Position numbers and translations under genes: made by a program
Source of the DNA: Cedecea neteri
Lineage (GTDB): Bacteria; Pseudomonadota; Gammaproteobacteria; Enterobacterales; Enterobacteriaceae
NCBI RefSeq assembly: GCF_000757825.1
Contig: NZ_CP009451.1
Coordinates: 1,364,001-1,428,000, forward strand
DNA length: 64,000 nt
Direction of reading: 5' to 3'
Part shown: one piece after another, positions 17,195 to 27,258 of the stretch
Layout of the letters: each line of letters begins with the position of its first letter
Position numbering within the stretch: position 1 is the stretch's first letter
The notes under the pieces: generated by a model
The model's input: the letters and a program-made list of their open reading frames with translations, nothing else
Told to the model about the DNA's origin: nothing
Database searches by the model: none

Positions 17195-17269
17195 TGGGGT
17201 ATCGCCAAGCGGTAAGGCTCTGGTTTCTGATACCAGCATTCCGAGGTTCGAATCCTCGTACCCCAGCCA
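17195..17269 (+). tRNA. glnX: tRNA-Gln (CTG), copy 2
   Basis: 75 bases, identical to the copy at 17084-17158. Last tRNA of the operon. Confidence 0.96.
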
Positions 17270-17276
17270 CACAATG

Positions 17277-17302
17277 AAAAGCCCGCGCAAGCGGGCTTTT
17301 TG
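17277..17302. terminator. tRNA operon terminator
   Basis: AAAAGCCCGC and GCGGGCTTTTT pair around GCAA right after the last tRNA. It is symmetrical, so it may also serve convergent ubiF. Confidence 0.9.
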
Positions 17303-17339
17303 CTTTTGTATTTCAGGCACAACGAGCCTGATGCTCTTA

Positions 17340-17360
17340 CCCTCTCCCGGACGGAGAGGG
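17340..17360. repeat. Short inverted repeat before the ubiF stop
   Basis: CCCTCTC and GAGAGGG pair around CCGGACG, nine bases downstream of the ubiF stop on its strand. Repeats of this type are, to my knowledge, common between enterobacterial genes. It may stabilise or end the ubiF transcript. Confidence 0.5.
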
Positions 17361-17368
17361 CATAAAGA

Positions 17369-18544
17369 TTAGAGTCCCAGGGCGTATTTCAGCGCTTTAC
17401 GCTTCAGGCCGCCTGCTCTTTCCGCAGCCATCAGCCCAATATTACGCACCACGCGCAGCGGCCCAAGGTTGTTACTGAATCCGGCATAGAACAGATCCAT
17501 TCCGCTCTGCATCAGGAAGTTGTCCGCCTGACGACGTGCCTGGTAGCGTTTCAGGATCGCCTCACTCTTCCAGTCCTCGGCGTGGCTACGGGCATTAATT
17601 ATCACATCAAGCAAAGCATCCACATCGCGATAGCCCAGGTTCACACCCTGCCCGGCCAAAGGATGAATCGTATGCGCCGCATCACCTACCAGCGCTAACC
17701 CCTGCTGTACATACTGCAAAGCATGCCGACGAGTCAGAGGAAACGCGCCGCAGGCCATCGGCGTGACCGTCCCAAGCCGCTCAGGGAAAGTGGCTGCAAT
17801 CGCTTTTTGCAGCTGCGGCAGGGTCATTCCCTGCAGCTGGCGGATGCGTGCTGGCGTATCGTACCAGACGAGCGAGGCCCAGTTGTCAAACAGCGGCAAG
17901 AAGGCATGCGGCCCGGTCGGCGTGAAGTGCTGCCAGGTGCTGTCCCCGGGATCGGTCTCACATTTAACGGTAATCAGCATGCAGGACTGGCGATACTGCC
18001 AGGCATGCACGCCTATCCCCGCCCATTTTCTGATCTGGGAATTCGCGCCATCCGCGCCAATCACCATCTCAGTATGAAGTGAATTTCCTGCTTCAAACTC
18101 AAGCGACCACCCCGCCTGCTGGCGATGGATTTGCTTCAGCCTGACCGGGCAATGCAAAGTGACCTGCGGATGAGCTTCCAGCGCTTCCCAAAGTACGCGC
18201 TGCAGCACGTTATTCTCCACCATAAAACCAAGCTCAGGCAGGCCCAGCTCGGCAGCATCAAAACTGACGTGCGCGCTCTCCCACTCCCAGGTTTCCAGGC
18301 GGCGATAGGCATGAGCCCGCATCGCTAAAACTTTGTCCCACACGCCAAGAGACTTGAGCAGCCCAACCGATGCGCTGCTGATTGCAGAAATTCGGACATC
18401 CGGCTGGCTTTCCGGAACAAAAACCTCTGGCGCCTGATGCTCAATAACGGCTACCCGAATCCCCTGCTGTGCCAGGCCCAGCGCTGCCGCCGCGCCGACC
18501 ATCCCACCGCCGACAACGGCGACTTCAATTGGTTGATTTGCCAT
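17369..18544 (-). CDS. ubiF: UbiF, 3-demethoxyubiquinol 3-hydroxylase
   Basis: This 391-residue FAD monooxygenase has the same length as E. coli UbiF and catalyses a late ring hydroxylation in ubiquinone synthesis, in the soluble Ubi complex. It shows the N-terminal dinucleotide fold VVGGGMVGAAAALG (about 10-23), the middle DG motif VIGADGANSQ and the FAD-ribityl motif LVGDAAHTIHPLAGQG. The start at MANQPIEV (18544) was chosen by homology over upstream in-frame ATGs. It is convergent with the tRNA operon and divergent from miaB, as in E. coli. Confidence 0.95.
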   Translation of the reverse strand: MANQPIEVAVVGGGMVGAAAALGLAQQGIRVAVIEHQAPEVFVPESQPDVRISAISSASVGLLKSLGVWDKVLAMRAHAYRRLETWEWESAHVSFDAAELGLPELGFMVENNVLQRVLWEALEAHPQVTLHCPVRLKQIHRQQAGWSLEFEAGNSLHTEMVIGADGANSQIRKWAGIGVHAWQYRQSCMLITVKCETDPGDSTWQHFTPTGPHAFLPLFDNWASLVWYDTPARIRQLQGMTLPQLQKAIAATFPERLGTVTPMACGAFPLTRRHALQYVQQGLALVGDAAHTIHPLAGQGVNLGYRDVDALLDVIINARSHAEDWKSEAILKRYQARRQADNFLMQSGMDLFYAGFSNNLGPLRVVRNIGLMAAERAGGLKRKALKYALGL

Positions 18545-18667
18545 GAGTCTCATTCCTTCATTCATCTGTGCCAATTCTACTGGCTTTTCCCAGGCTGGTC
18601 ACATCCATAGCAAAGCATTACACTATCCGGCTTAATTCCTGACTTCACCTTGAGCAATGGCAAGTCG

Positions 18668-20092
18668 ATGACAAAAAAACTCCATATAAAAACCTGGGGC
18701 TGTCAGATGAACGAATACGATTCATCAAAGATGGCCGATCTGCTGGACAGCACCCACGGCTTCACGCTGACCGATAACGCGAATGAAGCGGATGTTCTGC
18801 TGCTGAACACCTGCTCAATTCGCGAAAAAGCACAGGAAAAGGTGTTTCACCTGCTGGGGCGATGGAAGCATATCAAGGCTAAAAGACCGGACGTTATCAT
18901 CGGCGTTGGCGGCTGCGTTGCTTCTCAGGAAGGGAAAAAAATTCGCCAGCGCGCGCACTATGTGGATATCGTGTTTGGTCCGCAAACCCTGCACCGCCTG
19001 CCGGAGATGATCAATCAGGTTCGCGGCACTCGTAGCCCGGTCGTTGACGTCAGTTTCCCGGAAATTGAAAAATTTGACCGCCTGCCAGAACCAAAAGCCG
19101 ACGGTCCGACAGCCTATGTCTCAATCATGGAAGGCTGCAACAAGTACTGCACCTACTGCGTGGTGCCTTACACCCGTGGGGAAGAAGTCAGCCGCCCATG
19201 TGACGATATTCTGTTTGAAATCGCCCAACTGGCGGAACAGGGCGTGCGTGAAGTCAACCTGCTTGGCCAGAACGTTAACGCTTATCGCGGCGCGGCCTAC
19301 GACGGCGGCATCTGCTCGTTTGCCGAACTTCTGCGCCTGGTTGCGGCAATTGACGGCATCGACCGCATTCGTTTCACCACCAGCCACCCTATCGAGTTCA
19401 CCGATGACATCATCGAAGTGTATCGCGATACTCCGGAGCTGGTGAGCTTCCTGCACCTGCCTATCCAGAGTGGTGCAGACCGCGTGCTGAATCTGATGGG
19501 CCGTACGCACACCGCGCTGGAATATAAATCCACTATCCGTAAGCTGCGCGCCGCGCGCCCGGATATTCAGATTAGCTCAGACTTCATCGTTGGCTTCCCG
19601 GGCGAAACCAGCCAGGACTTCGAGCAGACCATGAAGCTGATTGCCGACGTCAACTTTGATACCAGCTTCAGCTTTATCTTTTCCGCGCGTCCGGGCACCC
19701 CGGCCGCAGATATGGTTGATGACGTGCCGGAAGAAGAGAAGAAACAGCGCCTTTATATCCTGCAGGATCGCATCAACCAGCAGGTGATGAACTGGAGCCG
19801 TAAAATGCTGGGCACCGTGCAGCGTATTCTGGTTGAAGGCACTTCGCGTAAAAGCATTATGCAGCTGTCCGGCCGCACCGAAAATAACCGCGTGGTTAAC
19901 TTTGAAGGAACGCCTGACATGGTCGGGAAGTTCGTGGATGTTGAAATCACCGAAGTCCTGACCAACTCCCTGCGCGCGAAGCTGGTACGCACCGAAGACG
20001 AAATGGGCCTGCGCATTGCTGAAACACCGGCATCCGTCATTGCTCGTACCCGTAAAGAGAATGACATTGGGGTAGGGATTTACCAGCCTTAA
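18668..20092 (+). CDS. miaB: tRNA-2-methylthio-N6-isopentenyladenosine synthase MiaB
   Basis: This 474-residue radical-SAM methylthiotransferase matches E. coli MiaB exactly in length. It adds the 2-methylthio group to i6A37 of tRNAs reading UNN codons. The N-terminal domain has cysteines in [11 protein letters not shown] and VGGCVA for the auxiliary 4Fe-4S cluster. The radical-SAM motif CNKYCTYC is near residues 157-164. A TRAM domain ends the protein. Start at MTKK (18668), not the in-frame TTG at 18650. It precedes the ybeZYX-lnt genes. Confidence 0.97.
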   Translation: MTKKLHIKTWGCQMNEYDSSKMADLLDSTHGFTLTDNANEADVLLLNTCSIREKAQEKVFHLLGRWKHIKAKRPDVIIGVGGCVASQEGKKIRQRAHYVDIVFGPQTLHRLPEMINQVRGTRSPVVDVSFPEIEKFDRLPEPKADGPTAYVSIMEGCNKYCTYCVVPYTRGEEVSRPCDDILFEIAQLAEQGVREVNLLGQNVNAYRGAAYDGGICSFAELLRLVAAIDGIDRIRFTTSHPIEFTDDIIEVYRDTPELVSFLHLPIQSGADRVLNLMGRTHTALEYKSTIRKLRAARPDIQISSDFIVGFPGETSQDFEQTMKLIADVNFDTSFSFIFSARPGTPAADMVDDVPEEEKKQRLYILQDRINQQVMNWSRKMLGTVQRILVEGTSRKSIMQLSGRTENNRVVNFEGTPDMVGKFVDVEITEVLTNSLRAKLVRTEDEMGLRIAETPASVIARTRKENDIGVGIYQP

Positions 20093-20102
20093 CCCTTTCA
20101 GT

Positions 20103-20138
20103 AGCCTGTCGGAAAGCGAGTCCTGGTTCCGGCAGGCT
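20103..20138 (+). terminator. Hairpin after miaB
   Basis: AGCCTGTCGGAA and TTCCGGCAGGCT pair (one U-G pair) around a 12-base loop. No T-run follows, so termination may be weak or factor-dependent. Confidence 0.45.
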
Positions 20139-20302
20139 GCCTCATTGTTTGCACTTGCATTCTGAAGACATCACCCAAATATCAATTGTGACGCTTGCGC
20201 CATCACGCTGCGGGATAAATAATTTCCCTGTAGCCGGGATTATATTTCGGCTACGAGAGACCGTTTTACTCTAACTGGCCCCGAGTGACCCAGAGGATAA
20301 GT

Positions 20303-21364
20303 TTGAATATCGAAACACGTGAATTAACGCTGGAACCGGCGGATAACGCCCGTCTGCTTAGTCTGTGCGGCCCTTTTGATGACAACATCAAACAGCTGGA
20401 GCGCCGACTGGGGATTGAAATCAACCGCCGTGACAATCATTTCAGGCTCACCGGCCGTGAGCTCTCCGTTAACGCCGCTGCGGATATTCTGCGCCATCTC
20501 TACGTAGACACTGCGCCAATGCGCGGCCAAAGCCAGGATATCGACCCGGAACAAATCCACCTGGCCATTAAAGAGAGTCGGGTACTGGAGCAAACGGCAG
20601 ACAGCGTGCCGGATTACGGCAAGGCCATCAATATTAAGACCAAGCGTGGGGTTATCAAACCACGTACGCCTAACCAGGCGCAGTACATCGCGAACATTCT
20701 CGATCATGACATTACCTTCGGCATTGGGCCTGCGGGGACAGGGAAAACCTACCTCGCCGTCGCCGCCGCCGTTGATGCGCTGGAGCGCCAGGAGATTCGC
20801 CGTATTCTGCTGACCCGTCCTGCCGTTGAAGCGGGTGAGAAGCTGGGCTTCCTGCCTGGGGATTTGAGCCAGAAAGTGGACCCGTACCTGCGCCCGCTGT
20901 ACGACGCGCTGTTTGAAATGCTGGGCTTCGAGAAAGTCGAAAAGCTGATTGAACGTAACGTTATCGAGGTGGCTCCGCTGGCCTATATGCGTGGCCGCAC
21001 TCTGAACGATGCCTTTGTCATTCTCGACGAAAGCCAGAACACCACCACCGAACAGATGAAAATGTTCCTGACCCGCATTGGCTTCAACTCCAAAGCGGTT
21101 ATTACCGGTGACGTGACGCAGATAGACCTGCCGCGCAACCTGAAGTCCGGTTTACGTCATGCTATCGACGTGTTGTCCGGGGTGGATGAGATCAGCTTTA
21201 ACTTCCTTAATAGTGAAGACGTGGTGCGTCACCCGGTCGTGGCCCGCATCGTTAACGCCTATGAAGCCTGGGAAACCGCCGATCAAAAGCGTAAAGACGA
21301 GCTCGCCGCAGAGCGCAAACGTGAAGCGCTTGCCCTGCAGGCCTCTGCTCAGGAGAGCAAATGA
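20303..21364 (+). CDS. ybeZ: YbeZ, PhoH-family ATPase
   Basis: This 353-residue PhoH-like NTPase shows Walker A GPAGTGKT (near 140-147) and Walker B VILDESQN (near 238-245). An N-terminal region resembles a KH/ssRNA-binding module. The start is a TTG at 20303 with an AGAGGA ribosome site, giving LNIETREL in line with E. coli YbeZ. An upstream in-frame start is possible but less likely. The stop overlaps ybeY by four bases. E. coli YbeZ interacts with the RNase YbeY and is linked to ribosome quality control. Confidence 0.93.
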   Translation: MNIETRELTLEPADNARLLSLCGPFDDNIKQLERRLGIEINRRDNHFRLTGRELSVNAAADILRHLYVDTAPMRGQSQDIDPEQIHLAIKESRVLEQTADSVPDYGKAINIKTKRGVIKPRTPNQAQYIANILDHDITFGIGPAGTGKTYLAVAAAVDALERQEIRRILLTRPAVEAGEKLGFLPGDLSQKVDPYLRPLYDALFEMLGFEKVEKLIERNVIEVAPLAYMRGRTLNDAFVILDESQNTTTEQMKMFLTRIGFNSKAVITGDVTQIDLPRNLKSGLRHAIDVLSGVDEISFNFLNSEDVVRHPVVARIVNAYEAWETADQKRKDELAAERKREALALQASAQESK

Positions 21365-21828
21365 GTCAGGTTATTTTAGATTTACAGGTTGCCTGCGAAG
21401 AAGAAAGCGGCCTGCCGGACGAAGCACAGATCCAGCGCTGGCTGGATGCGGTTATCCCGCCGTTTCAGGCAGAGTCAGAGGTAACCGTTCGTCTGGTTGA
21501 TACAGAAGAAAGTCACGATCTGAACCTGACCTATCGCGGCAAGGATAAGCCAACCAACGTGCTTTCTTTCCCGTTTGAAGCACCTCCGGGCATCGAACTG
21601 CCGCTGCTTGGCGACCTGATCATCTGTCGCCAGGTGGTTGAGCAGGAGGCTAAAGAGCAGGAGAAGCCGCTGGAAGCTCACTGGGCACATATGGTTGTGC
21701 ACGGTAGCCTGCATCTGCTCGGCTACGACCACATTGAAGACGATGAGGCCGAAGAGATGGAAGCGCTGGAAACAGAGATAATGCTTGCTCTTGGGTATGC
21801 CGATCCGTACATTGCCGAGAAAGAGTAG
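21361..21828 (+). CDS. ybeY: Endoribonuclease YbeY, 16S rRNA maturation
   Basis: This 155-residue metal-dependent endoribonuclease has the E. coli length. The catalytic zinc motif [11 protein letters not shown] is complete and supplies three histidines (E. coli H114, H118 and H124). YbeY matures the 3' end of 16S rRNA and takes part in 70S quality control with RNase R. It overlaps ybeZ by ATGA, indicating translational coupling, and is followed by ybeX in the conserved ybeZYX-lnt order. Confidence 0.96.
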   Translation: MSQVILDLQVACEEESGLPDEAQIQRWLDAVIPPFQAESEVTVRLVDTEESHDLNLTYRGKDKPTNVLSFPFEAPPGIELPLLGDLIICRQVVEQEAKEQEKPLEAHWAHMVVHGSLHLLGYDHIEDDEAEEMEALETEIMLALGYADPYIAEKE

Positions 21829-21927
21829 TCGGCTCAGGGTTTTCCCTTTGCCGCAGTAACGCGCAGGCAGCGCACCATCAGGCTGCCTGTTAGTATTTGA
21901 TTAATATGAGGCCTTAAACCTAACGCC

Positions 21928-22806
21928 ATGAGCGACGACAATTCACAGAATAGTGACACGCCGGAAGCCAAAAAGGGATTTTTCTCCCTCATCCTCAACC
22001 AGCTGTTTCACGGTGAACCTAAAAACCGTGACGATCTGCTAACGCTCATTCGTGATTCTGAGCAAAACTCTCTGATAGACCAGGACACCCGCGACATGCT
22101 CGAAGGGGTGATGGATATCGCCGACCAGCGCGTCCGCGACATCATGATCCCGCGTTCACAGATGGTGACGCTTAAGCACAACCAGACGCTGGACGAGTGC
22201 CTCGATGTCATTATCGAATCCGCTCACTCCCGCTTCCCGGTTATCAGCGAAGACAAAGATCACATCGAAGGGATTCTGATGGCGAAAGATCTGCTGCCGT
22301 TTATGCGCAGCGATTCTGAGCCGTTTAGCATGGAAAAAGTATTACGTCAGGTCGTTGTCGTGCCTGAAAGTAAGCGGGTTGACCGCATGCTGAAAGAGTT
22401 TCGTCAGCAGCGCTACCACATGGCGATTGTCATTGATGAATTCGGCGGCGTTTCAGGCCTCGTGACCATCGAAGATATTCTTGAACTGATTGTCGGCGAA
22501 ATCGAAGACGAGTACGACGACGAAGAAGACGGCGATTTCCGCCAGCTGAGTCGCCATACTTGGACGGTGCGTGCCCTCGCCTCTATTGAAGACTTCAACG
22601 ATACCTTCGACACGCACTTTAGCGACGAAGAAGTCGACACCATCGGCGGCCTGGTGATGCAAGCCTTTGGCCATCTGCCTGCCCGTGGCGAAACCATTGA
22701 AATAGATGGTTACCAGTTCAAAGTCGCGATGGCCGATAGCCGTCGTATTATTCAGGTTCATGTCAGAATTCCGGACGACTCGCCGCAACCTAAACTGGAC
22801 GAATAA
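21928..22806 (+). CDS. ybeX: YbeX (CorC-like), CBS-domain protein
   Basis: This 292-residue cytoplasmic protein has two CBS domains (about 65-190, including [10 protein letters not shown] and the [15 protein letters not shown] segment). A C-terminal CorC/HlyC domain follows (about 205-285). The family was named for magnesium/cobalt efflux. In E. coli YbeX is more recently tied to ribosome metabolism with its ybeZY neighbours. Which role is primary is unsettled. It ends eight bases before lnt. Confidence 0.93.
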   Translation: MSDDNSQNSDTPEAKKGFFSLILNQLFHGEPKNRDDLLTLIRDSEQNSLIDQDTRDMLEGVMDIADQRVRDIMIPRSQMVTLKHNQTLDECLDVIIESAHSRFPVISEDKDHIEGILMAKDLLPFMRSDSEPFSMEKVLRQVVVVPESKRVDRMLKEFRQQRYHMAIVIDEFGGVSGLVTIEDILELIVGEIEDEYDDEEDGDFRQLSRHTWTVRALASIEDFNDTFDTHFSDEEVDTIGGLVMQAFGHLPARGETIEIDGYQFKVAMADSRRIIQVHVRIPDDSPQPKLDE

Positions 22807-22813
22807 CGCCGCT

Positions 22814-24355
22814 ATGGCTATAGCTCAACTTCTTCAACGCCAGCGCATTCGCCTGCTGCTGGCGCTTTTGTTTGGTGCCTGTGGAACGCTGGCTTTTTCT
22901 CCCTATGATGTCTGGCCAGCGGCCATTGTCTCGCTTGCCGGTTTACAGGGATTAACGCTAAATCGTCGCCCGGTGCAAAGCGCCTCAATTGGCTTCTTTT
23001 GGGGGCTGGGGCTGTTCGGCAGCGGCGTTAACTGGGTGTACGTGAGCATTGCCCAGTTCGGCGGTATGCCGGGCCCGGTGAACGTATTCCTGGTGGTGCT
23101 TCTGGCCGCCTACCTGTCGCTATACACTGGCCTGTTCGCCGGCGTTCTCAGCAAGCTATGGCCGAAAACAACGTGGTGGCGAGTGGCCATTGCCGCCCCG
23201 GTCGTCTGGCAAATTACCGAATTCCTGCGCGGCTGGGTACTCACCGGCTTCCCGTGGCTGCAGTTTGGCTATAGCCAGATAGACGGCCCGTTAAAAGGCA
23301 TCGCGCCGATTTTTGGGGTCGACACCATTACGTTCCTGCTGATGATCATCAGCGGCCTTCTGGTTTATGCCCTCCAGGCGCGTAAGTGGGTTCCCGCCGT
23401 GGTCTCCGCCGCATTGCTCCTCCTGCCCTGGCCGCTGCGCAGTATTCAGTGGTTTCAGCCACAGGCGGAACGCTCCGTCGACGTGGCGATGGTGCAAGGC
23501 AACATTCCTCAGTCGCTGAAATGGAATGAAAGCCAGCTGCTGGACACGCTGAAAATCTATCTGGATAAAACGCAGCCGGAGATGGGCAAGGCGCAGCTGA
23601 TTATCTGGCCGGAATCGGCTATCTCCGATCTGGAAATCAATCAGCAGCAGTTCCTGACTATGATGGATGACCTGCTGCGCTCGAAGCACAGCTCGTTAAT
23701 TACCGGCATCGTCGACGCCCGCCTTAACAAGCAGAACCGGTACGACACCTACAACACCATTATTACCCTTGGTGAAGGTAGCCCTTACAGCTATACCAGC
23801 AGCAATCGCTACAATAAAAACCACCTGGTTCCCTTTGGTGAGTTTGTCCCGCTTGAATCGATTCTGCGCCCGCTGGCACCGTTCTTCGATCTGCCGATGT
23901 CTTCGTTCAGCCGTGGCCCCTACGTTCAGCCGCAGCTGCTCTCAAACGGCGTCCGGCTAACGGCGGCTATCTGCTACGAGATTATCCTGGGTGAACAGGT
24001 ACGCGATAACTTCCGGCCGGATACCGACTTCCTGCTGACCATCTCCAACGATGCCTGGTTCGGTAAATCTATCGGTCCGTGGCAGCACCTGCAGATGGCG
24101 CGCATGCGTTCGCTGGAGCTCGGGCGGCCTCTGCTGCGCAGCACCAATAACGGTGTGACCGCGGTGGTCAACGCCGAAGGTGATATCACCCATATCATCC
24201 CGCAGTTCACCCGCGAAGTGCTGGAGGCAAAAGTCACGCCAACCACTGGCCTGACGCCTTATGCACGTTTCGGCTTCTGGCCTCTTTGGGTCATTACCGC
24301 CCTGTTTGGCTTTGGTGCCCTGGTGATGAGCCTGCGTAGCCGTAATAAAAAGTAA
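22814..24355 (+). CDS. lnt: Apolipoprotein N-acyltransferase
   Basis: This 513-residue inner-membrane enzyme (E. coli 512) adds the third acyl chain to the N-terminal Cys of lipoproteins. Several N-terminal membrane helices precede a nitrilase-type domain with the catalytic triad in WPESAI (Glu), [11 protein letters not shown] (Lys) and AAICYEI (Cys). The start at 22814 ([16 protein letters not shown]) is set by homology. The long in-frame extension from 22706 overlaps ybeX and is rejected. Every lipoprotein called in this window is a substrate class for it. Confidence 0.96.
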   Translation: MAIAQLLQRQRIRLLLALLFGACGTLAFSPYDVWPAAIVSLAGLQGLTLNRRPVQSASIGFFWGLGLFGSGVNWVYVSIAQFGGMPGPVNVFLVVLLAAYLSLYTGLFAGVLSKLWPKTTWWRVAIAAPVVWQITEFLRGWVLTGFPWLQFGYSQIDGPLKGIAPIFGVDTITFLLMIISGLLVYALQARKWVPAVVSAALLLLPWPLRSIQWFQPQAERSVDVAMVQGNIPQSLKWNESQLLDTLKIYLDKTQPEMGKAQLIIWPESAISDLEINQQQFLTMMDDLLRSKHSSLITGIVDARLNKQNRYDTYNTIITLGEGSPYSYTSSNRYNKNHLVPFGEFVPLESILRPLAPFFDLPMSSFSRGPYVQPQLLSNGVRLTAAICYEIILGEQVRDNFRPDTDFLLTISNDAWFGKSIGPWQHLQMARMRSLELGRPLLRSTNNGVTAVVNAEGDITHIIPQFTREVLEAKVTPTTGLTPYARFGFWPLWVITALFGFGALVMSLRSRNKK

Positions 24356-24370
24356 CCCCCCCTTCTGATA

Positions 24371-24400
24371 AAAAGGCCGGCAAATCTGCTGGCCTTTTTC
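24371..24400 (+). terminator. ybeZYX-lnt terminator
   Basis: AAAAGGCCGGCA and TGCTGGCCTTTTT pair around AATC, 16 bases after the lnt stop. Confidence 0.88.
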
Positions 24401-24737
24401 ATTTTTGGCACGAGCTTTGCTAGATTTTAGCTGTAGAAATCAAATAACTGGCGCAAAGACGCCCTGTGGCCTGGCCGTATCGGGCAATGAAAAGCTCATG
24501 CACCAAAAAGCGACATCGCAAGCACCGTTATAGTGCATCGGCATATCTTTGCCTTTAAAGGGTGCGGCGCGCTTCGCAAAAATAAACATCTTCTTAGCAA
24601 TTTCTTTACATTCAGCTAGGTTAGATGTTAACAAAAGAGCATTGCATGACGCTTTTAGCAACATGAAAAAACAACAAAACACAACACTCACATCGGATAC
24701 CGGTGCCTCCTCTGGCACTAAGATTAAGGAGTTGGAT
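24401..24737 (+). other. gltI promoter and leader region
   Basis: About 340 bases without a gene. It contains the gltI promoter (not located with certainty) and a long leader whose last 75 bases carry the C/A-rich GcvB target. An in-frame ATG at 24663 could extend gltI, but it would destroy the signal peptide. Confidence 0.55.
24666..24692 (+). promoter_or_regulatory. C/A-rich GcvB sRNA target in the gltI leader
   Basis: A 27-base run consisting almost only of A and C, 46-72 bases before the gltI start. In Salmonella gltI is repressed by GcvB pairing to just such a C/A-rich element, which also enhances translation. The GcvB G/U-rich seed would be complementary. Confidence 0.75.
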
Positions 24738-25643
24738 ATGCAATTACGTAAACTGGCCACGGCAATGCTGGTGATGGGCATGAGCGCCACGATGGTTCAT
24801 GCAGAAGACGCTAAGCCTCAGCAGTCAACGCTGGATAAAATCAAAGCCAACGGCGTTATCGTGGTCGGCCACCGTGAATCATCTGTACCTTTCTCTTACT
24901 ACGACAACCAACAAAAAGTGGTTGGCTACTCTCAGGATTACTCTAACGCCATCGTGGAAGCGGTGAAGAAGCAGCTAAATAAACCTGACCTGCAGGTGAA
25001 GCTGATTCCAATTACCTCTCAAAACCGTATCCCGCTGCTGCAAAACGGCACCTTCGATTTTGAATGCGGTTCCACTACCAACAACCTGGAGCGTCAAAAA
25101 CAAGCCGCGTTCTCCGACACTATTTTCGTGGTCGGTACCCGCCTGCTGGTGAAAAAAGGCGGTGCAATTAAAGACTTCCCGGACCTGAAAGGTAAAACCG
25201 TTGTCGTCACCTCAGGCACCACTTCCGAAATTCTGCTCAACAAGCTGAACGACGAGCAGAAAATGGACATGCGCATTATCAGCGCCAAAGACCACGGTGA
25301 CTCCTTCCGTACGCTGGAAAGCGGTCGTGCCGTTGCCTTTATGATGGATGACGCCCTGCTGGCCGGTGAACGTGCGAAAGCAAAACAGCCGGATAACTGG
25401 GAGATCCTCGGCAAGCCGCAGTCCGAGGAAGCTTACGGCTGCATGCTGCGTAAAGACGACCCAGCGTTTAAAAAGCTGATGGATGACACCATCGCGAAGG
25501 CGCAAACCTCCGGTGAAGCCGCCAAATGGTTTGATAAGTGGTTTAAACAGCCAATTCCGCCGAAGAACCTCAACATGAACTTCGATCTTTCTAACGAAAT
25601 GAAAGCGCTGTTCAAGGAACCAAACGACAAAGCTCTCAACTAA
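24738..25643 (+). CDS. gltI: Glutamate/aspartate ABC transporter, periplasmic binding protein
   Basis: This 301-residue binding protein (E. coli 302) has a signal peptide MQLRKLATAMLVMGMSATMVHA (residues 1-22, cleavage before EDAK). It delivers glutamate and aspartate to GltJKL. The ligand-binding fold begins VIVVGHRESSVPFSYYDNQQ. The start at 24738 has an AAGGAG ribosome site. It is the first gene of gltIJKL. Its mRNA carries a GcvB target upstream and SroC downstream. Confidence 0.96.
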   Translation: MQLRKLATAMLVMGMSATMVHAEDAKPQQSTLDKIKANGVIVVGHRESSVPFSYYDNQQKVVGYSQDYSNAIVEAVKKQLNKPDLQVKLIPITSQNRIPLLQNGTFDFECGSTTNNLERQKQAAFSDTIFVVGTRLLVKKGGAIKDFPDLKGKTVVVTSGTTSEILLNKLNDEQKMDMRIISAKDHGDSFRTLESGRAVAFMMDDALLAGERAKAKQPDNWEILGKPQSEEAYGCMLRKDDPAFKKLMDDTIAKAQTSGEAAKWFDKWFKQPIPPKNLNMNFDLSNEMKALFKEPNDKALN

Positions 25644-25659
25644 TTAGAAACACAGGGGC

Positions 25660-25829
25660 CGGAAAAATCCGCCCTCCCGATTGACGAACTGAAGCCTGGA
25701 CAGACTATGCGTTGGTGGGTCGTTCCCCCACCAGCGTGAAGGTGCCCAAAAACGCAGGCAAAGATCTGCTTAAAGGCGCCGGCTTCTCATCAATCTTCGA
25801 GGGTAGCCTGAGCTACCCTCTTTTTTTTC
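25660..25829 (+). ncRNA. sroC: SroC sRNA from the gltI-gltJ intergenic region
   Basis: The 200-base gltI-gltJ gap ends in a perfect terminator. It contains the CGTTGGTG...GTCGTTCC segment I associate with SroC, a roughly 160-base sRNA processed from the gltI 3' region in E. coli and Salmonella. SroC base-pairs with and destroys GcvB, relieving gltI. The 5' end here is estimated from the usual length; the 3' end is set by the terminator. Confidence 0.75.
25799..25828 (+). terminator. SroC/gltI terminator
   Basis: GAGGGTAGC (25799-25807) and GCTACCCTC (25812-25820) pair around CTGA, followed by eight T. It lies 15 bases before gltJ and would limit transcription of gltJKL relative to gltI. Confidence 0.92.
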
Positions 25830-25843
25830 TCTCGGAGTAAGTT

Positions 25844-26584
25844 ATGTCTATAGACTGGAACTGGGGAATCTTTTTACAGCCCGCCCCGTTCGGCAACACA
25901 ACCTATCTGGGCTGGATTTGGAATGGCTTCCAGGTCACCGTCGCCCTGTCAATTACCGCATGGATCATTGCTTTTCTGGTAGGGTCTCTGTTTGGTATTT
26001 TGCGTACGGTCCCTAACAAATTCCTGTCCGGGCTCGGTACGCTATACGTTGAACTCTTTCGCAACGTTCCCCTGATAGTGCAATTCTTCACCTGGTATCT
26101 GGTCGTGCCTGAACTGCTGCCGGAAAACCTCGGCATGTGGTTTAAGTCCGAGCTGGACCCCAATATTCAGTTCTTCCTCTCGTCAATGATTTGCCTGGGG
26201 CTGTTTACCGCCGCTCGCGTTTGCGAACAGGTTCGTGCAGCTATCCAATCTTTGCCTCGCGGGCAAAAGAACGCCGCGCTGGCGATGGGATTAACCCTGC
26301 CACAGGCCTACCGCTACGTGCTGCTGCCTAACGCCTACCGCGTCATCGTCCCGCCAATGACTTCCGAAATGATGAACCTGGTGAAAAACTCGGCCATCGC
26401 TTCAACCATTGGCCTGGTAGACATGGCGGCACAGGCGGGCAAACTGCTGGATTACTCGGCACACGCCTATGAATCCTTTACGGCGATTACCCTTGCCTAT
26501 GTACTGATCAACGCCGTCATCATGGGCGTGATGTATGTGGTCGAACGTAAAATTCGCCTGCCTGGCAATATGGGGGGCAAATAA
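25844..26584 (+). CDS. gltJ: Glutamate/aspartate ABC transporter permease GltJ
   Basis: This 246-residue inner-membrane permease is of the His/Glu/Gln type. Multiple membrane segments are visible (for example the helix starting [19 protein letters not shown]). The EAA loop that contacts the ATPase is around [17 protein letters not shown]. It pairs with GltK to form the channel. It starts 15 bases after the SroC terminator with a CGGAG ribosome site and overlaps gltK by one base (TAATG). Confidence 0.96.
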   Translation: MSIDWNWGIFLQPAPFGNTTYLGWIWNGFQVTVALSITAWIIAFLVGSLFGILRTVPNKFLSGLGTLYVELFRNVPLIVQFFTWYLVVPELLPENLGMWFKSELDPNIQFFLSSMICLGLFTAARVCEQVRAAIQSLPRGQKNAALAMGLTLPQAYRYVLLPNAYRVIVPPMTSEMMNLVKNSAIASTIGLVDMAAQAGKLLDYSAHAYESFTAITLAYVLINAVIMGVMYVVERKIRLPGNMGGK

Positions 26585-27258
26585 TGCACGATTTTGACTG
26601 GAGTTCTATTCTGCCTGCCCTGCCTTTCCTGATGCAGGGCCTGGTCATTACCCTCAAAATCACCGTTACGGCGGTGGTGATTGGTATTGTCTGGGGCACG
26701 CTGCTGGCGGTCATGCGCCTGTCGAGCTTCAAGCCGATCGCATGGTTCGCTACCGTCTACGTGAACGTTTTCCGCTCCGTGCCGCTGGTAATGGTGCTGC
26801 TCTGGTTCTATCTGGTGGTCCCGGGCTTCCTGCAATCGGTGCTCGGCCTGTCGCCAAAGACCGATATTCGCCTGATTTCCGCGATGGTTGCCTTCTCAAT
26901 GTTTGAAGCCGCCTACTACTCGGAAATCATCCGTGCCGGCATTCAGAGTATTTCCAGAGGGCAGTCAAACGCCGCGCTGGCGTTGGGCATGACCCACTGG
27001 CAGTCGATGAAGCTCATCATCCTGCCGCAGGCTTTCCGCGCCATGGTGCCGCTGCTGTTAACCCAGGGGATCGTGCTGTTCCAGGACACCTCTCTGGTGT
27101 ACGTTTTAAGCCTGGCCGACTTCTTCCGTACCGCCTCCACTATCGGCGAGCGTGACGGAACTCAGGTCGAAATGATCCTGTTTGCCGGCCTGGTCTATTT
27201 TGTGATTAGCCTCAGTGCATCGCTGTTGGTCAGCTACTTGAAGAAAAGGACTGTGTAA
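26584..27258 (+). CDS. gltK: Glutamate/aspartate ABC transporter permease GltK
   Basis: This 224-residue permease is a partner of GltJ. Membrane helices alternate with the conserved EAA loop [21 protein letters not shown] junctions join it to gltJ upstream and gltL downstream, so the three genes are translationally coupled. Confidence 0.96.
   Translation: MHDFDWSSILPALPFLMQGLVITLKITVTAVVIGIVWGTLLAVMRLSSFKPIAWFATVYVNVFRSVPLVMVLLWFYLVVPGFLQSVLGLSPKTDIRLISAMVAFSMFEAAYYSEIIRAGIQSISRGQSNAALALGMTHWQSMKLIILPQAFRAMVPLLLTQGIVLFQDTSLVYVLSLADFFRTASTIGERDGTQVEMILFAGLVYFVISLSASLLVSYLKKRTV

Noticed and set aside
16579..17320. Several ORFs across the tRNA cluster that read like repeats of a protein (MAGVRGFEPRNAG)
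   Set aside because: They arise from translating tRNA genes, a well-known annotation artefact.
24663..24737. Upstream in-frame ATG that would extend gltI by 25 codons
   Set aside because: It would bury the signal peptide and overlaps the GcvB target; AAGGAG precedes the later ATG.
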